Assembly (NCBI GenBank): GCA_903926465.1
Contig: CAIYJE010000116.1
Span: forward strand, 1-35,979
Origin: an uncultured Planctomycetales bacterium
GTDB lineage: Bacteria > Planctomycetota > Planctomycetia > Isosphaerales > Isosphaeraceae
DNA: 35,979 bases
Reading direction: 5' to 3'
The notes beneath the pieces are model-generated. The model made no database searches. It saw only the letters and a list, made by a program, of their open reading frames with translations, and had not been told where the DNA came from. Below, one piece after another: positions 15,810-25,178 of this stretch. The stretch's first letter is position 1. The number at the start of each line of letters is the position of its first letter. The translations under genes and the position numbers were made by a program.

Positions 15810-17105
15810 ATGTCTGTACAAGAGACCAAGATGATCTCGGAAGTGGCCCAAATACACACCGAAGTGAGCCAGGGCGTTTCCGTGACGAGGAAAATTGCGA
15901 GAGCTTTATTGTTATGCCTCGTAGGGGCTGGTGTGGCCACGGCGGGGCTCTACAAGTCTCGGGTAGAGGTTCCCGCGTTGGGGACGGAACGAATTTACAC
16001 CAGTTTAGACGAGGTGGGAGAAAAGGTCGCGAAGGCAAAAACCAAACTGCTGGAACTGGTTGGCACACAGGCCAAGGAGCACGCCGAGGGGGCTCATCAT
16101 GAGACCCACAAGATCTTGGTCACGTCTCCCATGCAAAAGCCTGTCACCGTCACCCAGCCGTACGTGTGTCAGATCCATTCACAGCGACATATTAATCTTC
16201 GCGCGATGGACAATGGCTATCTCGAAGAAATTCTGGTGAAGGAAGGCCAGTTGGTGAAGAAGGGGGATCCGATGTTCCGGATCATCGCGATTCTTTATCA
16301 AGCAAAACTGGACGCGGAGCTGGCCGAGGCGGAACTCGCCCAACTGGAATATACCTACACCAAGAAACTGGTCGAGCAAAAGATGGTTTCGCAAAATGAA
16401 ATATTGCTGTTGGGAGCGAAATTGGCCAAGGCTCAGGCAAAGGCGAATCTGGCAAAGGCGGAACTCAGCTTCACGAACGTCACCGCTCCCTTTGATGGTA
16501 TCGTTGATCGACTGCATGAGCAGTTAGGCAGTTTGATCAAGGAAGGAGACATCCTGACCACCCTCTCCGACAACAGCCTGATGTGGGTCTATTTTAATGT
16601 CCCCGAGCGAGATTACCTCGAATACATGGATGACCTCGAAAAACACAAGGAAGAGAAGATCGAATTGATGCTGGCCAACGGCAAGAAGTTCGAGCAGGAG
16701 GGGAAGATCGGCGCCATCGAGGCCAAGTTCAACAACGAAACCGGTAATATCCCGTTCCGCGCCGATTTCCCCAACCCGGACAGGCTCTTGCGTCACGGCC
16801 AAACCGGCACGATCCTGATCCACCGGGTCGTCGAAGATGCAGTCGTGATTCCTCAGCGAGCGACCTTTGAGAACCTCGCCAAGCGCTACGTGTATGTCGT
16901 TGATGAGGACGACGTCGTCCATCAGCGTGAAATCATCGTGGAACACGCCCTGGAAGACATCTACGTGGTGAAGCCGGGGATTCTCGACCCGAGTGAGAAG
17001 ATTGTGCTTGAGGGGATGCGCGAGATCCACGACGGTGAGGAAGTCAAATACGACTATCACTCGCCCGAAGAAGTCCTGGAAAACCCGAAGAACAAGGCGG
17101 AATGA
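15810..17105 (+). CDS. RND efflux membrane-fusion (periplasmic adaptor) protein
   Basis: The 431-residue product links the inner-membrane pump to the outer-membrane channel. It has an N-terminal membrane anchor (about residues 30-48, ALLLCLVGAGVATAGLY) instead of a lipobox. A barrel-sandwich half-motif follows (LRAMDNGYLEEILVKEGQLV), then an alpha-hairpin rich in Ala/Glu/Lys (AELAEAELAQLEYTYTKKLV) and the second half-motif (VTAPFDGIVDRLHEQLGSLI). A beta-barrel (WVYFNVPERDYLEYM) and membrane-proximal region complete it. The tail is acidic. The ATG at 15810 has AGGA 8 bases upstream; an upstream TTG at 15753 lacks support. The pump gene begins 81 bases after the stop. Confidence 0.92.
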   Translation: MSVQETKMISEVAQIHTEVSQGVSVTRKIARALLLCLVGAGVATAGLYKSRVEVPALGTERIYTSLDEVGEKVAKAKTKLLELVGTQAKEHAEGAHHETHKILVTSPMQKPVTVTQPYVCQIHSQRHINLRAMDNGYLEEILVKEGQLVKKGDPMFRIIAILYQAKLDAELAEAELAQLEYTYTKKLVEQKMVSQNEILLLGAKLAKAQAKANLAKAELSFTNVTAPFDGIVDRLHEQLGSLIKEGDILTTLSDNSLMWVYFNVPERDYLEYMDDLEKHKEEKIELMLANGKKFEQEGKIGAIEAKFNNETGNIPFRADFPNPDRLLRHGQTGTILIHRVVEDAVVIPQRATFENLAKRYVYVVDEDDVVHQREIIVEHALEDIYVVKPGILDPSEKIVLEGMREIHDGEEVKYDYHSPEEVLENPKNKAE

Positions 17106-17186
17106 CCAGAGCCATCCGGCGGATCGACGTTTAGTTCCCAAAAGAGCCTTTTCGACATCGGTCGCAACCCAGGACACCCCACTCCC

Positions 17187-20100
17187 ATGTCCGCGAATAT
17201 TCTCCGTCGGCCGGCGTTGGCGATCGTGATCTCAATCCTGATTCTGTTCCTCGGCGGCCTGGCGATCGTGACCCTTCCGATTTCGCAGTTTCCATCGGTC
17301 GCCCCGCCCAGCGTCATTGTGGCCGTGTCGTATCCCGGAGCCAGCGCCGAGGTTCTTGTCGATTCCGTGCTCATCATCCTGGAACAGGCTATCAACGGCG
17401 TCCAGGACATGCGTTACATGGCGTCCGCGGCCACCAGCGCCGGTGAAGGAGCCATCCAGATTATCTTCGAGCCGGGAACCGATCCCAACGTGGCGGTCGT
17501 GAATGTGAACAACCGCATCGCCATTGTGAAGAATCGCCTCCCGGACATCGTGGAACGCGAAGGCATCATCGTCATGCAGTCGATGACGAGCATGCTCATG
17601 TACGTGAACGTCTATAGCACGGACAAGGGGCTCGACCAGAATTTCCTGTATAACTACGTGACGGTCAACGTCCTGCCCGAGATCAAGCGGACACGCGGGA
17701 TCGGAAGCGCCAACATTCTGGGGAATCGCGCCTATGCCATGCGCGTGAACCTGAATCTGGAACGAATGCGCGCTTACAACGTATCGGCTGACAGCGTGAT
17801 GAAGGCGATCTCCGAACAAAGCGTGATCGGCTCGCCCGGCCGCATCGGCCAGGCGACCGGCAAAACCTCGCAAACCATCGAGTACGTCTTGACCTGGGTC
17901 GGCCGCTACAACAAGCCGGAACAGTATGAAAACATCGTCTTGAAGGCGAATCCCGACGGCGAAATCCTTCGACTCCGCGATATCGCCACGGTAGAACTGG
18001 GATCGTCGTTTTATGATCTCTACTCAGACATCGACGGTAATCCCTCAGCCGCGATCGTCCTCAAGCAGAGCCCCGGCTCAAACGCGGCCGTCGTCATTGA
18101 AGAGGTCAAGAAGAAACTCGAACAGATCAAGGAAGATACATTCCCCCCGGGTATGGACTTCGAGATCAGCTACGATGTTTCCTCGTTCCTGGAAGCGTCG
18201 ATTGAGAAGGTGCTGCACACCCTGTTCGAGGCGTTCGTACTGGTGGCGGTGGTGGTCTACCTGTTCCTGGGAGACGTGCGATCGACGCTGATCCCGACTC
18301 TGGCCGTGCCGGTCTCCTTGATCGGCACGTTCTTCGTGATGCTGCTCCTCGGCATCTCGATCAACCTGATCACGCTCTTTGCGCTCGTGCTGGCGATCGG
18401 CGTCGTGGTTGACGACGCCATCGTGGTGGTCGAGGCCGTGCATGCCAAGATGGCGACGACCCATCTCTCCCCCTACCAGGCGACCCGAGAGGTCGTCCGG
18501 GAGATCAGTGGCGCAATCATCGCCATCACCATGGTGATGACCTCCGTGTTCATCCCCGTCACGTTCCTGCCCGGTCCGGTCGGTGTCTTCTATCGCCAGT
18601 TCGGCATCACCATGGCGGCGTCGATCATCCTCTCCGGTGTGGTGGCCCTGACTCTCACCCCGGTCCTTTGCGCCATGCTGCTCAAGCCCCATTCCAGCAA
18701 CACCAAGCGCGGGCCATTGGGCATGCTCCTGCACCTGTTTGATCGTGCCGTCGAGAAGGTCACCGGGGGCTACGCCGGGCTCCTGCGGGGGATCGTCTCA
18801 CGACGTTTACTGACCATGCTCGTGATATCCGGATTCTGTTGCGGCATCTACCTGGTAAACACGCAACTGGCGACGGGATTCATCCCGCTGGAGGACCAGG
18901 GGATCATCTACGGGATCATCCAGACCCCACCCGGCTCGACACTCGAGTACACCAACGCCAAGTCGCACGAACTCCAGGCAATCGCCAAGACCGTCGAGGG
19001 GGTGGTCTCGGTCTCCTCACTGGCCGGCTACGAAGTTCTGACCGAAGGACGCGGCTCAAACGCAGGGACCTGTCTGATCAATCTCAAGAACTGGTCCAAT
19101 CGCAAGTTGACCTCGCGGCAGATCATCGAGGAACTCGAGGAGAAAGGCCGCGCGATCGCCAATGTCAAACTTGAGTTCTTCGAACCGCCGGCCGTACCCG
19201 GCTTCGGCGCGGCAGGCGGCTTCTCCACGCGTATCCTCGATAAGACAAATTCGATGGACTACAAACGCCTGGGCGAGGTCACCGACAAATTCATGGCTGC
19301 GCTCGGTAAGCGTAAAGAGGTGAAGGGACTATTCACGTTCTTCGCCAACAACTACCCCCAATACGAAATCATCATCAACAACGACGTGGCCATGCAAAAG
19401 GGAGTATCGATCGGCAACGCGATGGAGAATCTCTCGATTGTCGTCGGCAGCACCTGGGAACAAGGCTTCGTCCGGTTCGGACAGTTCTTCAAGGTTTATG
19501 TCCAGGCCGCGCCTGAGTTTCGCAGGATCCCGGAAGACCTGGATAACATGTTCGTGAGGAACGAGGCGGGCGACATGGTCCCTTATTCTTCATTCATGAC
19601 TCTGCGCAAGAAGCAGGGCCTGAACGAGATCAACCGCTACAACCTGTACCCGTCCGCGGCCATTCAGGGTGCGCCGGCCAAAGGTTTCAGCACCGGCCAG
19701 GCGATCCAGGCGATCCGGGAAGTTGCCGCGGAGACGCTCCCCCGCGGCTACGACATCGGCTGGGAGGGCCTTACCTATGACGAAGCCTCCAAGGGGAACG
19801 AAGCCGTTTACATCCTGCTGATCGTCGTCGTTTTCGTCTATCTGGTACTCGTCGGGCAGTACGAGAGCTTCCTGTTACCGCTGGCGGTGATCTGCTCGCT
19901 GCCGGTTGGTCTCTTCGGCACCTTCCTGCTGCTCAAACTCACGGGTTTGTCCAACGATGTCTATGCCCAGATCGGCCTGGTCATGCTGGTCGGCCTGCTG
20001 GGCAAGAACGCGATCCTCATCGTCGAATTCGCCGTCCAGAGACGCGCCGAGGGGGCGAGTATCCGCGACGCGGCCATCGAAGGAGGGAAGTTACGATTCC

Positions 20101-20363
20101 GTCCAATTTTAATGACCTCCTTCGCCTTTATCGCCGGTCTCTTGCCGCTGGTGATCGCCACCGGACCTGGCGCCATCGGCAACCGTACCATCGGAACGGC
20201 CGCCGTGGGTGGCATGCTTCTGGGGACCGTGATCGGTGTCTTGGTCATTCCCGGCCTCTATTACCTCTTCGCGAAGCTCTCGGATGGACGTCACTTACTC
20301 AAAGATGAGACCGATGAGCCTTTGAGTGAGATAGTCGTGGCTCACCACGGGCACCATGAATGA
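17187..20363 (+). CDS. RND multidrug efflux pump, HAE1 family (AcrB-like)
   Basis: The 1058-residue protein matches the full length of HAE1 pumps, which export hydrophobic compounds using the proton gradient. It has the N-terminal helix with RRPALAIVISILILFLGG and a PISQFPSVAPP motif, two large periplasmic regions and twelve expected helices. Proton-relay residues are present: the Asp pair in helix 4 (AIGVVVDDAIVVVEAVHAKM) and the Lys in helix 10 (GLLGKNAILIVEFAVQRR). The sequence is complete, without frameshift. The ATG has no strong ribosome binding site. The Gly-Phe-rich loop near residue 680 suggests a drug rather than metal pump. No local regulator gene was found, so the substrate is open. 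Confidence 0.96.
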   Translation: MSANILRRPALAIVISILILFLGGLAIVTLPISQFPSVAPPSVIVAVSYPGASAEVLVDSVLIILEQAINGVQDMRYMASAATSAGEGAIQIIFEPGTDPNVAVVNVNNRIAIVKNRLPDIVEREGIIVMQSMTSMLMYVNVYSTDKGLDQNFLYNYVTVNVLPEIKRTRGIGSANILGNRAYAMRVNLNLERMRAYNVSADSVMKAISEQSVIGSPGRIGQATGKTSQTIEYVLTWVGRYNKPEQYENIVLKANPDGEILRLRDIATVELGSSFYDLYSDIDGNPSAAIVLKQSPGSNAAVVIEEVKKKLEQIKEDTFPPGMDFEISYDVSSFLEASIEKVLHTLFEAFVLVAVVVYLFLGDVRSTLIPTLAVPVSLIGTFFVMLLLGISINLITLFALVLAIGVVVDDAIVVVEAVHAKMATTHLSPYQATREVVREISGAIIAITMVMTSVFIPVTFLPGPVGVFYRQFGITMAASIILSGVVALTLTPVLCAMLLKPHSSNTKRGPLGMLLHLFDRAVEKVTGGYAGLLRGIVSRRLLTMLVISGFCCGIYLVNTQLATGFIPLEDQGIIYGIIQTPPGSTLEYTNAKSHELQAIAKTVEGVVSVSSLAGYEVLTEGRGSNAGTCLINLKNWSNRKLTSRQIIEELEEKGRAIANVKLEFFEPPAVPGFGAAGGFSTRILDKTNSMDYKRLGEVTDKFMAALGKRKEVKGLFTFFANNYPQYEIIINNDVAMQKGVSIGNAMENLSIVVGSTWEQGFVRFGQFFKVYVQAAPEFRRIPEDLDNMFVRNEAGDMVPYSSFMTLRKKQGLNEINRYNLYPSAAIQGAPAKGFSTGQAIQAIREVAAETLPRGYDIGWEGLTYDEASKGNEAVYILLIVVVFVYLVLVGQYESFLLPLAVICSLPVGLFGTFLLLKLTGLSNDVYAQIGLVMLVGLLGKNAILIVEFAVQRRAEGASIRDAAIEGGKLRFRPILMTSFAFIAGLLPLVIATGPGAIGNRTIGTAAVGGMLLGTVIGVLVIPGLYYLFAKLSDGRHLLKDETDEPLSEIVVAHHGHHE

Positions 20364-20590
20364 TCGCCCTGGGCAAGGGCCTGCATGCCCTGATGCTCGC
20401 TCAGGGCTCGGTTCCCTGTTCCGTAGATCTTCAATCGCAGTGCCCGAACCCCGGATGCCTGGTGCGCAAGGCTCTTGCTGAGTGGAATACTTGCGCTTGG
20501 GCCTGATGAATCATCATCACGTCAACGGTTCAGAATTGTAACGGCCGAATGTCGTTATTTACAGCGGTTCACGTTTGGATTGCATCCAGG

Positions 20591-20654
20591 TTGTGGTGCA
20601 GGCATCCCGCCTGCCCTGGTAAGCCAGAGTGCGGGCCAGAGGCCTGCACCACAA
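20591..20654. repeat. Palindromic REP/MITE-like element
   Basis: TTGTGGTGCAGGC (20591-20603) pairs perfectly with GCCTGCACCACAA (20642-20654). Inside are nested stems CCCGC/GCGGG and CTGG/CCAG. The whole unit of about 64 bases can fold into one long hairpin and sits in the gap between the convergent pump and zinc-ribbon genes. Open frames across it are not credible proteins. The rest of 20364-20874 shows nothing definite. Confidence 0.65.
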
Positions 20655-20874
20655 AAAGAGCCCCTCGGGGAATCTATGGCTTCCGTGTGCAACGCAATGG
20701 TGAACCGCTGCAAATTTGGCTTCACGGCGACCAATCTCTCGAAGGTCAGGCTGCTGTTCACGAGGCCACTCAAGAACGTCAGCTTGTCAGGAATTGGTCG
20801 CAATCTTCGGATCGGTTCACGCAAACAGGAGAACTTCGGTCAAGCCTGTGAAACCATGGTCCAGATTACTTTGA

Positions 20875-21714
20875 TCAACGTTTCTTCTTTTTGGGCTCTT
20901 CTTTGGGCTTGGGCAGGCCCACTTCCAAACTTTTGGCGGCGTCGAGCTTGTAGGTTTCACCCTCGGGCACAAAGTACAAAGGGAGCGTGAAACCGCCGTT
21001 CCACTTGTAACCCGCCTCATTTTCGCCCTTCAACTGGCTCCGCTTGCCGTCCTTGATCAGTGCTTTCTCTTCCTTCACGCCGGCGGGGGTGGTGGCGCTC
21101 AGGTAGTACAGGTTGACCATGGCAATCCGGCCGCCGTCTTGGTCTAACACCCCGTTCAGAATGGGGTCCACCGTGTCGCCCACCTGAGGGTTTTGCGGAC
21201 CCTGGAATTCGAACTTGGGGCGAAGTTCGTCGTACCACTTCTTGACCGCGTCATCACTGCCGGGCATGGCAAACTTCTGAATTGCGGGAAGTTTGTTATC
21301 CACCCAGGCATCCACAATGGCGGCCGAGATATCTTCCACCGTTTTGGGGGTGCTCTTGAAGAGTTTGGGGAGCCGGAACCCGGCCCCAAACAAGATCCCC
21401 ACCAGCACCAGCACGCCAAACCCGACCTTGACCTTCATCGGCAGCTTTTTCAGCAGATCGGCGAATCCGGTGATCTCCTGCTGCCCTTTTTTCTTGGGCT
21501 TTCCTTTGCCGCCACTTCCCTTGGTGGCCTGCTTCTTCTTCTCTTCATCCTTTTTGGCCTTGGCCGCGATCACGTTGGGGTCGCCCAGCACCATGGTGCC
21601 AGACTTGTCCATGAAGAAGACCGCATCACACTTTTTACAGTGCATCCGGGTATTAAGCCGATCCGGAGGCACATTGCCACGCCGCCCACAACCTGGGCAC
21701 GTCATCGGAATCAT
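20875..21714 (-). CDS. MJ0042-like zinc-ribbon membrane protein
   Basis: The 279-residue product begins MIPMTCPGCGRRGNVPPDRL and has a four-Cys zinc ribbon (Cys6, Cys9, Cys26, Cys29) of the MJ0042 type. A Lys-rich linker (residues 52-80) precedes one transmembrane helix (about 97-113, VGFGVLVLVGILFGAGF). The C-terminal 160 residues look like a folded extracytoplasmic domain and end in PKPKEEPKKKKR. The ATG at 21714 has GAGGTAA upstream. Similar ribbon-helix-domain layouts are common in planctomycetes, but their role is unknown. It converges on the pump gene. Confidence 0.8.
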   Translation of the reverse strand: MIPMTCPGCGRRGNVPPDRLNTRMHCKKCDAVFFMDKSGTMVLGDPNVIAAKAKKDEEKKKQATKGSGGKGKPKKKGQQEITGFADLLKKLPMKVKVGFGVLVLVGILFGAGFRLPKLFKSTPKTVEDISAAIVDAWVDNKLPAIQKFAMPGSDDAVKKWYDELRPKFEFQGPQNPQVGDTVDPILNGVLDQDGGRIAMVNLYYLSATTPAGVKEEKALIKDGKRSQLKGENEAGYKWNGGFTLPLYFVPEGETYKLDAAKSLEVGLPKPKEEPKKKKR

Positions 21715-22324
21715 GAAACGTTACCTCGGTCGCAATACACCATCGAACCTGAACGGAGAGCCAACCCGGAACCAGCCCGTGGCGGAACACGGAATGCCGA
21801 TCTCACCAAGAGCCGACGGCCGCCGACCCACCCAGGTGGCTGTGTACACCTCTGGCGAACGTCCCTGGCCAGAGTTCTACCCTTACAATCATATCTCCGA
21901 AGATTCCCAACGTGTGGGTAGGACCCCTCACCCCGGAACAGAATCTACGTGATTGATTCGGTCAATCGACTGCGGTCATATGATAAGTGTACCTTTTTGT
22001 ACTTGCTTGCCCAATCGTTTCGTCCAGAATGCCCAGCCTGAAACCCCATAAAGACCGGATAAACCGGTGAAACCGGCTCTGCGGCCAATCACGATTTCAA
22101 AAAATAGACATTTCCCAAAAGCGACACGTCTTAACGGATGTTGCCAGCCGCCCGCCCACCCCCCCCGGCCGTCACGGTTGAGCTGACAGATTTTCAGCAC
22201 TGGTCGCGAATTTCCGCCGCTGGCTGGGGGCCTGAAAGGCGCAAACCGACCGAATCGGGTAAAGTCTGCCCAACGGCTTCGGGCTAGGGTTCAGGATTTT
22301 TCGAGGCGATGAGGCCAACCACCC
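21715..22324. other. Intergenic region, no gene recognised
   Basis: About 610 bases lie between divergent genes. Open frames here show no convincing start or composition. The 22060-22075 stretch holds three ACCGG-type repeats. I see nothing else definite, and no strong promoter pair. Confidence 0.5.
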
Positions 22325-23290
22325 ATGCGTGTGCTTGTGACCGGGGCAACAGGATTTGTGGGTGGGCACCTGATCGAGCACCTGGTCTCCGCCGGGGATC
22401 AGGTGGTGGGGGTTTGCAGGAGCGGTGAGTGGCCGGCCACCCTGGAACATCTGGCCGCGGTGGCCCGGTTGGAACCGTGCGACCTGGCCCACATTGACGA
22501 ACCCAGCCTGGTGGCCTGGCTCGACCGAAAGCAACCGCAGGCGATCTATCATCTGGCGGCCCAGTCCAATCCCCAGCGCAGTTTGGCCAACCCGCGTGAA
22601 ACCTGGGCCCAAAACCTGGGCGGAACCCTGAACCTGCTGGAATCCGTTGCCAAAACCGGGCTCAAGCCCCGAATTGTGCTGGTCGGTTCTGGAGTCAGCT
22701 ACGGAAATCCGGCCCCCGAGCACCTGCCGGTGGACGAAACCTGTCCACTGTTGCCCAATAATCCCTACGCGGCCAGCAAGGCGGCGGCCGACTTGCTCGG
22801 GATTCAGCACCACCTGACCCATGGCGCGGAAATCATGATCGCACGCCCGTTCAACCATTCTGGGCCACGCCAAAGCGACCAGTACGTACTGGCTAGCCTG
22901 GCGCGCCAGGTGGCCGAGGTTGAGGCCGGCCGATCACCGGCGGTCGAACACGGAAACCTGGCGATTGTGCGAGACTTCACCGATGTCCGTGACCTGGTCA
23001 AAGCCTACCGCCTGCTCATTCTGAAGGGGCACCCCGGCCTGGTTTACAACCTGGGCACCGGCAGAGACCTGAGCCTCCAGCAGATGCTGGAGATCTTGAT
23101 CAGCCTGGCTCGCACCTCCATTCCCACCCACGCCAACCCCGCCCGGATGCGGGCCGTGGATCTGCCCAGGTTGCTGGCCAACGCCAGCCGGCTCACCCAG
23201 CACACCGGCTGGACTCCCCAACTCTCAATCGAGACGACCCTGGCCGACATGCTCCAGTACTGGCGAGATCAGCCCCCGGTCTCGGCCTGA
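22325..23290 (+). CDS. NAD-dependent epimerase/dehydratase, GDP-6-deoxy-mannose reductase-like
   Basis: The 321-residue extended short-chain dehydrogenase has the NAD(P) motif GATGFVGG (residues 7-14), the strand end YHLAAQSNPQRSL, the catalytic serine region VGSGVSYG (about 120-127) and the Y-x3-K pair (Tyr148, Lys152 in YAASK). RPFNHSGPRQ (174-183) is characteristic of the GDP-mannose dehydratase/RMD branch, so the likely reaction is reduction of GDP-4-keto-6-deoxymannose to GDP-rhamnose. Other nucleotide-sugar substrates are possible. VRDFTDVRD and YNLGTGRDLSLQQML are also typical. It may feed surface polysaccharide synthesis such as the glycosyltransferase locus at the window end. The start has only a distant GAGG. 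Confidence 0.88.
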   Translation: MRVLVTGATGFVGGHLIEHLVSAGDQVVGVCRSGEWPATLEHLAAVARLEPCDLAHIDEPSLVAWLDRKQPQAIYHLAAQSNPQRSLANPRETWAQNLGGTLNLLESVAKTGLKPRIVLVGSGVSYGNPAPEHLPVDETCPLLPNNPYAASKAAADLLGIQHHLTHGAEIMIARPFNHSGPRQSDQYVLASLARQVAEVEAGRSPAVEHGNLAIVRDFTDVRDLVKAYRLLILKGHPGLVYNLGTGRDLSLQQMLEILISLARTSIPTHANPARMRAVDLPRLLANASRLTQHTGWTPQLSIETTLADMLQYWRDQPPVSA

Positions 23291-23474
23291 GCTTGCCTAT
23301 CCCACGGCAACCCAGACAACTGCGGACCCTGCTGGCCAGCCCAGGCACGGGCCCTGATTTCGGGATCTTCCCTCGGTAGTTTGTGCGGTTCGTGGCTGCC
23401 CTGGATAAAATGAATGGGTGGCCTGCATACCCAAGGCCTGGTTCCATGGTTCGGGGTTCCACAAGGACTGATCT

Positions 23475-24395
<921 letters not shown>

Positions 24396-24442
24396 ACCCC
24401 CGCTGGATTGGCAGGCCGGACCGACCCGATTGCGAGCTTGGG

Positions 24443-24468
24443 CTTGGGGGTCAGTTTCGACTCCCAAG
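24443..24468. terminator. Hairpin downstream of arsM
   Basis: A 10-bp stem with one G-U pair (24443-24452 with 24459-24468) closes a 6-base loop. No T tract follows. A second dyad, GCACCAGA (24531-24538) with TCTGGTGC (24560-24567), lies further on between the convergent genes. Confidence 0.45.
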
Positions 24469-24593
24469 GCCTGAACTGCAGGCCTGGATGCAGCAGTTCT
24501 CGCTCACGCTTCGGGCCATAAGGAGATCAGGCACCAGAAGCACCACTTTAAACCCAGCATCTGGTGCTAGGCCGGCCACCGGCTCAGCTCAGG

Positions 24594-24848
24594 TCAGACC
24601 AGGCCCACACTTGAAGTGGTCGAGCTAGAAAACCCACCCAGACGCCGGGCCAGCTGGCCAATTTCCGCCAGACCAGACAGCAACTGGGGATCTTCCAGAT
24701 CCGCCTCGGCCGAGAGGGCGTGCAACAGCCCACACAACAGGGCCGACTCATCGGCACCAATCGCAAACCGGGAATCCGTCCCTGGGGAAATCAGGGTCCC
24801 TGCAGACCGATCCGTGGAGGGGACTCGTGCGTCAGTTCGCTGGCTCAT
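24594..24848 (-). CDS. Small hypothetical protein (84 aa)
   Basis: The ATG at 24848 has a good ribosome binding site (AGGAG, 7 bases upstream). The product has a Ser/Thr-rich, probably flexible N-terminal third. A helix-like acidic/Leu-rich segment follows (ALLCGLLHALSAEADLEDPQ, then LLSGLAEIGQLARRL) and a Ser-rich tail. No signal peptide or membrane helix is seen and I know no family. It lies about 330 bases downstream of gyrA on the same strand. The ribosome binding site and regular helix pattern support a real gene. Confidence 0.5.
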   Translation of the reverse strand: MSQRTDARVPSTDRSAGTLISPGTDSRFAIGADESALLCGLLHALSAEADLEDPQLLSGLAEIGQLARRLGGFSSSTTSSVGLV

Positions 24849-25178
24849 CCGGCCACTCCTGGGCGGAAACAGTTCAAAAAACTCACGATGTCAAAATCAA
24901 TCGTACCAATGAAACTCGACCGACCGGAAGAGATTCTTGAAGATCTTGCTTGTGATTCCAGGAAGTCCTGGAAATCCAGAGAGCCTGGAGAGATCAGGCA
25001 AAATAACAAAGCCGTACGGCCCAGGAACCGGCGGGCCCAGGCAATTCCGGCAAGGAACAGCTCAGACCGGTGCGAAGCGGCACGAATTCAAGCCTCAAAC
25101 GGCTCAAGGACCACCGGCGCCCATCAAAGGCACCGGTGGCCGGCTCAACGTCACACCCTGGCTCAGTGGTTCCGTCGC
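24849..25178. other. gyrA downstream region, no gene recognised
   Basis: This 330-base stretch holds an 18-base dyad, TTCCAGGA (24956-24963) and TCCTGGAA (24966-24973). The plus-strand open frames covering it become Arg-rich and unlike real proteins. Nothing else definite is seen. Confidence 0.45.

Noticed and set aside
20475-20990. Plus-strand frames of 171 and 100 codons after the RND pump
   Set aside because: They run across the palindromic repeat and into the 3' end of the opposite-strand gene; start signals are poor and composition unlike neighbouring proteins.
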